NCBI GenBank assembly: GCA_013433145.1
Contig: CM024175.1
Span: forward strand, 10,772,516 to 10,836,515
Source: Ascaris suum
Lineage: Eukaryota; Nematoda; Chromadorea; Rhabditida; Ascarididae
DNA length: 64,000 nucleotides
Direction of reading: 5' to 3'
The notes below the pieces were generated by a model. The model was given only the letters and a program-made list of their open reading frames with translations, did not search any database and was not told where the DNA came from. Shown one piece after another: positions 13,661-26,419 of this stretch. Within the stretch, counting starts at the first letter, position 1; each line of letters begins with the position of its first letter. The position numbers and the translations under genes were made by a program.

Positions 13661-14711
13661 AAGAGGGGTAGGGGGGGGGGGAGGGAGTTGAAAGAGTGGG
13701 CAAAATGGGATAAGGACCTTACTCACTAAATTAGCATATCTCATAGTGATGTGTTTTGTATGTTAGAGGATTTTAAGGCAACTTATCATCGAGAATGTGT
13801 TATCACTTCTTTTTATCACTCGTTTCGTTTTTTTTTTTTTTTTTGATTCGGAACATATTGTGCGAGTATGCAATTCGTTATGTTATCTCGATTACAACTT
13901 CAAAAAATTAAATTTTTTTTTTGTTGTATATTATTAAGTCGCTATATCATCTATAATTTGTCGTTAATCAACATATAATTTATGCAATTTTTTAAAAAAT
14001 TACAACAGGATTTCTTAATTTCGTTCATATATTATAGTTGTGCAACGAGTGATTTTAGGTCGATAAAGGGGGATTTCGATGATCTCGCTAGAGAGGTCTT
14101 CTCGGGGGTCTTACCGGAAATTCTCCTAGACCTTTAGCTCATAGCCTTTTCAATACTTTTCTCATTATGTTGATTTCTTTAATAATTGAAAATTATGCTC
14201 TTTTTTTTTGCATTAAAATATTTCCATGTAGCTACCGTTTTCACCGTTATATCGATTACTATTTTATTATCAAAAACTTCATGAATATATGTGTCCTTTA
14301 AAAAAAAAAATCTTGTTTGCGTAGTTCCAAAACAATGCTCTTTTTTTTTTCTTGTAATATCATATATTCATATAATCATAGAATAGAGAGGAGGAAAGAA
14401 TGATTGAATAGGATGGCGATGATAATCAGAAGTGACTATTAATTTCCCTCATTTATATGGACATAAGATATTTGTTTAGTTATATGTAAATTATGTTTAT
14501 CTCATTCATTCAAAGTCAACTTTATCTATTTGAGTTTATTTTTATAGTTATGCAAATGAGGAGCTTATTGCCTTAAGGATGCTTATAATTCTTCAATTGT
14601 TCCGTTGCTGGAAAGTAGTTCATAGAGGGAAGTTTCGATTAAAATGTGCTGTTCTATGCCTGGATTTGTTTTCATACGACACCTTCCATTAATAATTGTT
14701 TTCCAATTATG

Positions 14712-14713
<2 letters not shown>

Positions 14714-14791
<78 letters not shown>
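14714..14791. repeat. (AG)n microsatellite, 78 bp
   Basis: Uninterrupted AG dinucleotides, giving spurious Arg-Glu frames. Confidence 0.97.
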
Positions 14792-14793
<2 letters not shown>

Positions 14794-16227
14794 GAAGGAA
14801 TATTTCACTTCAATCAGGTTTTTTTCTAGGCGAAAGGGTGGGTATAGAGCACATTAAAACGAAGTTTATAATCGAAACATTATACTCTTCCATATTACGC
14901 ATGAAATTTGACGTAGCGTCGAATCGTTGATCCATCGAATCTAAAATGTTGTGTGGCGCATCTGATAAACACTTTCAATGGCTATATATCCAAATATTGT
15001 ATCTACAAGAAAATTCTTTTTATTTTCGAAAATATCAACGTCCACTCATATAAAACTTCCTTGAAATATTTCTTCCTATCGTTCTATTTATTTCATTCGA
15101 ATTCGTTCGCTATTATGCATATATTTTTTGAATTTATATTTCACTTAGGTTTTTATTAAGGTATATTTCTTAGTGTTTTGGGAGATATATTTTAGGTATT
15201 TATGTATTTTTCATAATTATGCACTCAAAAAAAAAAAAAAAAACTCAATCACGTAACGTTGATGTATTATGCGACATATGGCCAAATTATGTTTTTTTTG
15301 TCTTTGTTTGTCTGTGTCTGTGTCGGTCTCTCAATATTTGCGTTTCGATTTCTTCGATAATTTCAAATTTTGACTAGAAATCTCAATCCTGAATATGTTG
15401 CAACAATTTTTGAATGGTTTTAGAAATCATTACTTTTTTATCATCATATTTTCACAAGCGATCAATGAGGAATCGAATTTAAGGTGTTCTTCCAGCTTTG
15501 CCATCTCATATTGTTTGCTAGCACTTATATTATTATAAGCATGGTTTTTGTAGATTTAATAGAACCATATAATAGAGGTTTATCATTGAAAAAAGATTTT
15601 CAATCCTCTTCCATCTTGCAAGGATCTTTTAGTAGCGCTAAGCATTGTTGAAAGGATATGACTTATTTGAAGGCATAAACAGGGCATTTTAATATACCTA
15701 TGCCCATATTTCCTAAAGACATCATATGGATGTTCTTTATTTATGAAGAACTGAGATTTATTATAGGCTCTAAATTATATCTACAAACTTAAATATAACC
15801 TATTTTCAATAATTGTAAATACCAATCAGACATATATAGTGATAGCAAAGATTGAAATAGAACCCGATTTTAGGAGTGTTGAGATCTTCATAGAAAATAA
15901 GAGCAAAAAAAAAAAATTTTTTTTTTCAAAGTCGTAAAAAATTTTTTCAACAGTACGAATAAATTAATCCTCTTATTTGCTTTCTCTCTATCATTTTCGT
16001 TAAATTAAAGAGAGAATTTAAAATTCATAGAGAAGAAATTAATGAGAATACATTTTATGAGTTATTTCATTTATCGATAATTATTGTTGTTAGCGATATT
16101 ATGTTCATTAGCATTTATGCACATATTAAGCAATTTTTCAATATATTTTCGTTGTCATAGTTACGTTCATAGTGTCACAAAATTATTTGCTCTCTCGCAG
16201 AAATTCCAATCAATTTTCTCAACAGTC

Positions 16228-16415
<188 letters not shown>

Positions 16416-17982
16416 TCAACTTGAAAACTATTAATTTTCATTTTTTTTTAAATTTCTTTTCGATATTACTCTTCACATTGATAATATTGTCGGCTAATAA
16501 TTTCTTAGTTCTTTTATTTCTATGAGAAAATTTTTCTAAAATCTACGATAATATTCAAATTTATGAAATAATCGAATATATATTAATGAGAATTAAAAGA
16601 GATACGCATAGATCATCTTTCCTAGTATTAGATTATTACCTGAACGGAAAATACCTTTTTTTTTGATGTCTCATTCTGCAATTGTAATATTTCTTCTCGA
16701 TCATTTATTATTCGTTAACCTATCACCTCTATGCTTTATTTCGTCTGGCTTGCGTATATGTTTTTTATCATTCGGCTGTTTGATTGCGCCCAAATTTGAA
16801 CGCTATATGAAGTTAGAGCTTCATAATATGAGATGATTATATTATAAATTTTTCGATGATATCTTATTTCATTTTCCATTTTCATCTGTTCATTTCAAAA
16901 AGAGAGATATGGGAAGTTCCGGGTTGAAAAAGAAATTTTTTTTTCATGTCTTTTTCAATGAAACAACAATTTTTTTTTTTTAAAGTCATTGTGTACCAAC
17001 CGGATGACAGATGAGATGAGATACTTGACTGGGAAGGAGCTTAAACTGGAAATCTAAACCAACCGCACTTATAAATTATTAATAAAAGAATTATTGCACT
17101 TTATTATTATTTTTTTTTCACTAGCCCGGTTGGTTGTTCGATAAAAATCCTCCATAAAAATTCGATTTTTCGATTAATCGACAAGCAATGGAAGAAGAAA
17201 CTTCAACTTTCTCAAAGATATGCAAATTTTTTTTTTCTTCGATAATTTTAAATCTCAATCCCATTTGAAAGTTAATAGTTCAATATGAAATACTATACTA
17301 TAGAAGATTCTCATCTAATATATATTAAAATCATCAAGTTTTATCGAAATTGAAATTAACGTTGAAATACACTGATATATGCATTCATAAATACGCATAG
17401 ATATGGCCTGATTTAAAAAAAAAAGGACTTTTTTTTTGCAATTTTTTTGTGAGCGATTAAATTTATGAAACTAGGAGTCTCAAATTTTCATCGTTTGACT
17501 TCACACATAAGAAAGTTTTTGATTTCATTGGCGGAATAGAAAATATCGCATATTTTGGCCAATTCTCGTTTGCTATGCTTTTGCAGTTTGTTTAGATTCT
17601 ATAATATAATGATAGAGAAAGTTATGTATCTATTCTTTTAGCCTTCCCTTTTCCCCTCCCCATCTCCTCATTGTTTATTGCTCAATCTTTTCCAATTTGC
17701 ATACATTTTGCATCTCAAAACGAATATGCAAATGAATGCAAATTTCTAAGCATATTTCAATATTTGTTTGTGAGTACGTTCAATTCGATGGATCGACTTA
17801 GAGTGATTGCGGCATTATAATCGCTATTCAACAAGTCGAAAGGTGTAATTTATTCTTTTTGATTTGTTGTCCTATTGATGCTGTTTACCGTTTCTCCATG
17901 AATATTTACGTACGGAAAAGGGTTTCTGTGAAAGGGAACTTCCTCTATGGGATGTGGCGAATCATAGCTTCGTGGTGGTGGA

Positions 17983-18003
17983 GGGGGGGGGGGGGGGGGG
18001 GGG
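17983..18003. repeat. 21-bp G homopolymer
   Basis: Twenty-one consecutive G residues flanked by GGTGGTGGA and TGGGAGGGGAGGGG, a strong quadruplex-forming context. Comparable tracts lie at 8813-8822 (interrupted), 22722-22740 (19 C) and 61147-61167 (21 C). Confidence 0.95.
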
Positions 18004-18535
18004 TGGGAGGGGAGGGGCGGATGTTTTTTACTTTCTAGACAACCGGGCAAGAAGGGTTTCGTAAGGAAGTTTTTGAAAGTTTATAGTCCTGCCGTATCAT
18101 TCGTTAGCTATTTTGGCGCAAAATTTGCTGCTGAAGTCTAAAAGATTTTTTTTTTGTGCTAAACATATTGGCATACTTGGTCAATGGTAGGGTTTTTTTT
18201 TCAAAGTGGATGGCTCGAGGGGTCTTTTAAAAAATTGATTGCTAATGAGCACGGCTCGCTTTACTAATAATATGATGTAATAAGTGAATATGGTAACGTT
18301 GTAATTTTGTTCGAAGAGATAAATTAAAAATGAGACAAAAGAGAGAGGTGAGGAAGGTGCGAACTACTTGTCGAGCTCACTTTTTTTTTTTTTTTAATGA
18401 AAGTGAAAAAAATTGAAATCAACAACGAATCGAAAACTGTCGACGAAATGCAATACTTTAGAAGGTGAGAGCTGAACATTATACATCGGAATTTTACACT
18501 TTATACTTTATCCCTAATGAACGAGAGAAGAGAGC

Positions 18536-18566
<31 letters not shown>

Positions 18567-20460
18567 GGAGATATCGGATAGAATATAGGATTTTCTAAGG
18601 AATTTTTATTACGGATAAAACATATTTTTATATCATCTATGAAAGTTTATTCTTCTTTACTAAGATATAATAAAGCTTAACGAAATTCTGTGATGATGAT
18701 GAAGAATTACGTAAAATACGTTGCGAAATATCCAAGAAAGAGAGAGAGAGAGAGAGAGCAACGTTTACCATAAAGTTTAAAAAGTTATAGTGCATTGACA
18801 GTGTTGTTTCACGGAAATCTACTAATTGCTGTTTCTCTTCCGCTGATCAGATTTTTTTTTTTCTCATATTGCTTCCTTTCAATTCGTTGAATTGAAAATA
18901 AGTTGCACATCGCTTGCGTACGCAATTGCTCTCCCAATCTAACGGTAGTTTTTCGAGACCGAACACAACGAAAAGCCTACCGAGAAAGGAATGGATAGGC
19001 CGTCGCCGTATCCGATCCCGACAACGATAGATTCCGTTGAGTTGATTTGTGGCTTATATGGGTTTTCGTTTTTGTATATTGCCAGATAACATCTTAATGA
19101 GACGGAGATGTTTCACAGTCAAAACGTGTTCTCCATTAGCTGGAGGACTACTTATGGCCTGAGAATGTCACAAGTCTTCTGAATGTCAGGTTGAACGACC
19201 TTTTCCCATTTGCGAGTCTCATTACACCCATTAATTCGATCCAATGAGTCTATCTTGAAAGGTTTTTTTTTTTTTAAACGAAAATTGTGATGTATATTTG
19301 ATATTTTTAACTCTATTGCAGAAAAAAATTCTACGCAAAAAAAAAAACAAAATTCGAGAAATTTCAACTTGCTAGACAAATACAATGTAATTTTTTTATT
19401 TTTTAATAAAAGAAGTCTCATTTGTAATTTTCCATTTTTCTTAGTAATATTTTCTCATTGAAATGATTTAATTTAATAAAAGAACTGGAGCACTAATTTT
19501 CCATCTTATAATATCTATCGCATGATCTGATTTTTTTTTTTAGTTCTCAGTTTCAAAGTTTTATCTATGATTCTATCAAATATTGATAATTTCTTTGATT
19601 GCCTAAGGGTGAATGCCTTTAGAAAGTATAACGTTGGGAGTTTATCCATGCTTAAGTTTGTCAGGCTTTTCTTTAGGGGGTTTTTTTTTTCGTCTTTTAT
19701 CTATATTATTCAATCATCTTCTTCTACAATAAATTGTTATTGCTTTATTAATAATATCTATGTGTCATGTTTCCATTCATTGTGTGGAATTCGAATATAG
19801 TGGATGATAGAGTTTCCTCATGTTCCTACAACTCTACGGAGAATTTTGTTAAGCTCACGAAAGCAACACCTGTTTTTTCTAATATCCATCACGGAGGTAA
19901 GGGAACTCATAAAGTTCCCTACCCGTGCGGCAGATTTTTTGGATCATGGGACGCTCATTGTGAGGCCCCCCCCCCGTGGTCTAAAATTAAAGAATTGTCT
20001 TTATGAGAGAGCGTCGCGAAGGGATGAGGTGAACATGAAACACTAATACATATTGATAGATATATGTGGAAATTTCTTAATGCGCAAAAAAAAAAGCGGA
20101 AGATCTACGAGAATATGCGCTAACAATCAAAAACAATAGAAATTTTGGCGTGAAAATATTTGAATTTCGAGCATTCGCATTTTTATTTAGCTAATGATTT
20201 AGTTTACGCATAATGACGGCAATGAGATTTTAATTCAAATTGAACTATATAAGAAATTGAAAAATACTGTGGAAACTTTTTTAGTTCTTCCATTAATTCT
20301 GGAAGAAATAGCGAAATTAAGATTGATTCAAATTATACTTTTATTCACGAGAAGATTCGATGCAAGTTCCACTTCAAAGACATTCCTAGCAGAACGTCGT
20401 TTAAAAAAAAAAAAAGGATGCATGTCAGCAATAACTGAGATTGAAAGCAAATATTCAAAT

Positions 20461-20474
20461 ATGCATATTTGCAT
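20461..20474. promoter_or_regulatory. MORE-like composite POU site
   Basis: ATGCATATTTGCAT combines an ATGCAT half-site and a TTGCAT half-site. It resembles the palindromic MORE sites (ATGCATATGCAT, with or without spacer) on which POU dimers assemble. One half departs from the palindrome by one base. Confidence 0.25.
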
Positions 20475-21169
20475 AGACGCTGTCTCTTTTTCTTCGTCTA
20501 TCTCGTTCGTCGAACATAATTACTATATTTGAATATAGCGTTCGCGACATGATTTCATTAGCTTATGAGCTTACTTTACAACTCCGATTAGAGTTCAAGA
20601 GGTAAGTTTTTTGCGAGCTCGATTGAAATAGGGCTCCAGATTGCCGCGAGAGGGGGGGGGGGAATATGAGATTCCCATACTCCAGAGAGGACTAAAAGGG
20701 CTAATTGGATGGCATGTTAATGATGGTCTCATCTTGTCATCTACTTTCTTTGTTTGCTTTAAAAAAAAATTTCTGTCTTGATGGCGACGCATTGGTCATC
20801 TACGCCCATACATTATATTCATACGTTCGGATGTTGAACGTTATCTATTCGAGTTTATTAGGGTTTTTATTTTTTACCCGAATAAGTGAAGACTTGTAAC
20901 TTTTTCCCTTTTATTCATCAATTTTTTTTTTTCAATTTCTTTCAATAACTCAAAAAAAAACATTTTTTTTTTCAGTACGAAGATTCATAATTTTATTCAA
21001 TTTTATGAAATATTTGCATATTTCTTGCATAGATGCTTTTCTTCGGAGTTCGTGGCCACTTGAATAATTCATCTTCGATCCGATCCTCTCCCATTTAAAT
21101 TCATTCCCACTCCTCTATCATCTCCTTCAAATTCATTTTCGCTCTTCTTTTTTTCTCTCATTTGAATAT

Positions 21170-21525
21170 TTCATTAGATATTTTAATATTTTCCTCTTCA
21201 CAACTAGCACCTGTACTATTTCATTTAACATTTTCATCTTCCCTACTAGCACCTCTACTATTTCATTTAATATTTTCCTCTTCCCTTACTGCACCTCTAC
21301 TATTTCATTTAATATTTTCCTCTTCTACTAGCACACTTTTTCATTTAACATTTTCCTCTTCCATACTGGCACCTCTACTTTTCATTTAACATTTTCCTCT
21401 TCCCTACTAGCACCTCTACTGTTTCATTTAACATTTTCCTCTTCCCTACTAGCACCTCTACTATTTCATTTACATCTTCCTCTTCCCTACTAGCATCTCT
21501 ACTATTTCATTTCTATCTCACCGTT
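21170..21525. repeat. 42-bp minisatellite, about 8 copies
   Basis: The unit contains CATTTAACATTTTCCTCTTC and then CCTACTAGCACCTCTACTAT. Units of about 42 bp drift by small indels. Because 42 is 14 codons, part of the array reads as a 14-residue Leu/Ser repeat on +, with no sign that it is a gene. The purine/pyrimidine bias is strong. Confidence 0.85.
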
Positions 21526-23869
21526 ATCTTGCCGACCTACTTTGCAAATTCTATGTGGTTGATTATTGCATTTGCTGCGCTTCATGTTTTTGATAAGAAG
21601 ATGGCTGATTATTATGCCTCTTCATCCTCTTTAACTGTTATCGGAGCCGGAAATTTTATTCGATTTTATCAGAAGGTTGTTGGTTTTTTTTTTCGTTTAA
21701 TTTCGAGTATTTTTAAAAAAATTTCAATTATATTATCAAAAATTTATTGCAAATTTCCGTGTATTCTGTCTTTGCATTCATTTGCTTTAATCTCAATCTA
21801 ACATGCACAAAATTTAGTCGTTTATAGAAATCTTTCGTATTCATTTCCTTTTCCTCCGGAATTTTTCTTGAATTATCAATAGCGAAATCGTTATTCGTGA
21901 ATCTTGGCTAATTATCATGCCTGGCCTATGTCTTGTTTTCGACGCTCTCTATTTGCGATCTCTTAGAACTGTCTCCGGTTTACGGTTTTTTCGACATTGA
22001 CGATCACTACGAGTGATTGTGATTGATTTTGAGAGTCATATAATCAACTCGGAACTTCATAATGTCTATTGCAATAATATCTAGAAATCCAGAAATTCTT
22101 GAATCCAGAAAATTCTTTTGATGACTATTATTTTTTTCTATGATTTTAATAATAAACTATAACAATAGATTTATTAATATTAATATTCAAATATAAAAAT
22201 TGAACTATTTCGATTATTTAGACATCAAAATACAAATAGATCATAAAAAAATTATAAAAGAATTGCAATCATATAATTAATCGAATAATATTTCATTGAG
22301 ATATATTATGAAGTATTATTTTCTTCGAAAATCATAAAATTTTCAATTCTATTGTCGATAATTTTTCCTTTGCGTTAATTTTTGAAATTAAATTTAAAAT
22401 TTTTCTTTTCTTTTTTTTTTTTTTTTCAAAATTAGATCAATAATTTTCTTTCGAGTTTCACATAAGTTATTGAAGTATCAATATGATTGAATTTTTTTTT
22501 TTGCCAGAAACGTTTATAAGCAAGTTTTTTTTTCTTAGTTCGTAAATTATTGAATCGTTCAATATGGAAGAATTGTAAAAATCGCAAGAGTTTATAGCGT
22601 TTAATTGCTCACATCTATTTGTTTCATTAAAGAGGCGTAGAAATATACCGCTTAAACATCTAGTCATTTCCCCTACCCTCCTATTTCCACTTTTCTCGCA
22701 TCTCTCCCTTACGCCACCCCACCCCCCCCCCCCCCCCCCCACCTCCTCCTTTAGCTAAAGAAGATCTGTCGTCTTCTTATGCACCTACTTTAAAAACTTT
22801 TTTTTTTGCAACTTGTACTTTCATATGTTTGCAGTTTTTCCTACTCTTGAGTGGTGAGAAGTCCGATCGAACTTCCTCTTCCAAAACGGGAGACCATCCA
22901 CAGAGATAGGTTGAAGGAAGGCGCTAAGGCGCGGAATGAAATAGATATGGGATTATAAACTTGCATCGAATGAATTTTTCGCTTTCACATTTGAATTTGA
23001 AAGCTATCGATGCATGAGAATAGTGGATTAGATAATATGTAAATTAATAGACTTATCGAATGATGAATAGCGTTAATATTGAAATGAAAGTAAACGACAA
23101 TGGCTTTAACAATTAATCGCTATATTTTCTCTTATTTTGTGTTAATTAAATGAAATATTGCTAATCATAATTATTAATAATAGTATTTGATTGGATATTT
23201 AATTGATTGTTATTTTGTTTTTTTTTTTTTGTTTTTTTGTTTTTTTTTTGTTAATTTGATTTGCTCATAGAAAGAAAAAAACTTTTTTTTTTTGCAATTA
23301 TTCTATTTGTTTATTTATTGCAAAATTTTTTTTTTTTTGCAATTTTCTTTGAAAGAAATTTTATTAATAAATTCATTTAATCATTAATAACATTGAGATA
23401 TTTATATCATTAAACGATTTCTCTATTAATATACGTTGATTTTTTTTTTTTGCAATGCTATAAATATTGCAAGATATTTATTTTGCATATTGAAAATTGT
23501 TTGTTTTTTTTTTTTTTTGCTAATTTGCATTAAAATTTTTATCGATTCGTTTTTTTTAATGTATATTTGCATATTTATATTTATCTCTTTATATGCTTAT
23601 ATATAATTTTTAGCATATGAAAGAAAATGATTTCCATATTGGAAAATTTTTTTTTCTCTCATTGAAAATTTCTATTGATTGAGAGATATTTTTTGCGAGT
23701 GAGATTTTTATTCAAATTTATCATCTCGCGTAAACGTTTATAGATGCCTTTGATGGAAGTTTTATTGATAGGATTTTTTTTTTTTTCATTGCAAAACGAT
23801 TTTTGCAATGAAAAGAGATTTTTTGATGGCGTTCTAACGGATCATCACTGTAACATTTTCGCATAATTT

Positions 23870-23970
23870 AACCCTCCCACCCCCCTCCACCTCCTCCACC
23901 CCCCCCCACCCACCTCCCACCACCCTCCTCCCATCCCCCCCCCCCCCCCCCTATCCTCCCCTCGGCGATC
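23870..23970. repeat. C-rich low-complexity tract
   Basis: About 90 bp of CCCACC/CTCC units ending in a 16-C run, embedded in very AT-rich DNA. The G-rich complement could form quadruplexes. Confidence 0.85.
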
Positions 23971-25170
23971 CTATCAATTCTGAAATAAGTTTATCGATTT
24001 ATTGCTTTTGGATATGCGCTTCATTGATCATTTTTCACACGATAGCAGTGCAGTTGAAATGATAATATTATTAGAAGTTATTGACGAGTTTTGTTGATGA
24101 TCAACTCACTTACCTTTAAAGTAATGCTAAAATTTACAATCTCCGATGAATTTTCTTTACAATAATAATCAAATTTTTTTCATAGTGTTGAAATTTTTCT
24201 TTGCAATATTCAAAAATTTTTTTACAATATTCAAATTTTTTTTTCTTCATAATATGCAAATTTATACATATTCATTGATATCTTCTATTCTTTCATATAT
24301 TTTTGTATCATTAAATTATTTATGCAAATGTCGAAATTTGTTTCTCTTTCGTTTATCATTGAGAGAGGAATAGAGAAAAGGAATGGAAATGATCGTATAC
24401 GCTTAGAGTATGATTATTTTCTCTTTATTTTCTTTAATAAAGATTTATAGGTTGAGTTGATTTGTTAGAATGTGAAAATCTATTAAAATGCTTTTCGATT
24501 CACTTTTATTTTATTCTCTTTCAATGAATGTTCCACTAAGAAATAGTCTATACTTATTGCTATAGAATTTATAGGAATTTGATTGTATAGTTTTTTTTTT
24601 TTGCAAATTTTTCAAATTTATTTTTGAGGCTAAAATTCAGCGCAGAAAAACTTTGACTTTTAAGAAATTTTTCCTTTATTGGAGTAGCAAAATTTGCATA
24701 TCTAGAAAAAGGAGATTTTCGTCTACTTTTGAACGATTCGGAGGACTTCACTATGGGAACGGTGATTGTTAGCCAAGAGAATCTTCTTCAAATCGAACGG
24801 TATAGAGAGGAGGGATTTTATTGAGAAGGATTTGGGCAAAAAAAAAAAAAAATAACGGTTATATATCGCCAATTACAAATTCATAGATTATTTGCATATA
24901 GTTTTTTTTTTTTGTTTGCTGCCATTTAATTAGTTTGTTCATTCAAATTTTCAGCACTCTTTACCAGTAGATGAAATATTTGTGAACTGAATTGCATTTA
25001 ATATTGAAATTTATTTCCGCTAATAGTGATAAAATTCGTTTCATTCGATATTATTCTCCATTTCCGCTAATTTCATTAATTATAATAATTGTAAATGTTT
25101 ATCACCGTTTAATTCTAGTGTTCCGTTGAATTTATTCGCCGGTGATTAACGATTTTGTTTGCCGAAAGCG

Positions 25171-26330
25171 ATGAGCAACGGTGATATGGCCGATCCAACA
25201 ACAAGTGGTATCGTTTCTAGTGGAACAACTCGTATGTTACCTTTGGATGTATTTTTGTTAGATTTTTTTTTCCAGAGAGATAGAGATGAAATCGAGTTTT
25301 CAAGAAGGTTTTTTTCGTATTGGCCATAGGATTTCCTAGAGGAAAACAAAATGATAATGTTAAAAGGAAGTGATATAATACGCAAGTTGATCGCTCATTT
25401 GTGAAAATATTGGTGACATATGACACCTTACGTCGAACATTTCCACTTCAATGGAAATTATTTTCCATATTGGAGACTATTGGAGCCGTTTTCCCCCAAT
25501 CGTCTCCACCTTTTACCTTAAGGACTCTCAGGTATCATTTGAAATAATAAAACTACATGCACCTTTAGAAAAAAACTACCTGCACGTTTAGAATATCCTA
25601 ACATTGAAGAAAAGCATCGATATTTTAAGAAGGCATAAATTTCGAAACAAATTTGAATATTATGAATCGATCTGCAAAATCTTTCTTCATTTTCGTTATA
25701 CATATATAAGAAGTAATAAATTCAACGAATGTTGTCCATTTTTTTGGGTATATTTTCTTCGCCTATATATCTCCTTTCATTTTATGATATTTTTTCGGCT
25801 TTAAAAAAAATTATTTCACGTGAAAATTTTAAAAAAATGTATACGTTTCTAATCAATGCATATATCGAAAGAAATTCCCCATTCTTGAAAATTTCTCTAA
25901 TATTATGAAGTGAAATTTCGCATATGAGAGATAAACGCATCAAAAAAGAAAACATAATGAATTACTTTCATACTCTATTAGCGGGTATACTTCTTAATTA
26001 CTTTCACTTATATACTCAAATCAATGTGTAATAAAATGAACGAGAATGTTTTTGTTCATAATGAAATATGAGTGAATTTATTGATGAAATTATTTCATAG
26101 CGTTGAAAATAATAATTACGCTGATATTGCTATTGATCGTGTTGAAAATTTTTCTTCTTCATTTAATCATGAAGAATTTTCGAATCATAGTTTTTATATA
26201 TTATAATTAACGTTCTTTATGGATATACATGTTATATGTAAATATGCGCCCTATGAATATGTGTGTTAAATTTCATATGCAAATTTCATGCATTGAAAGA
26301 GATGATATTCTTTTTTAATATCGTTGTGGT

Positions 26331-26419
<89 letters not shown>

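Noticed and set aside
14644..14930. Arg-Glu repeat frames
   Set aside because: Product of the (AG)n microsatellite.
18991..19090. Alternative first coding exon of the POU gene starting MDRPSPYPIPTT
   Set aside because: No convincing donor before the stop codon, and the start at 25171 has its own upstream in-frame stop.
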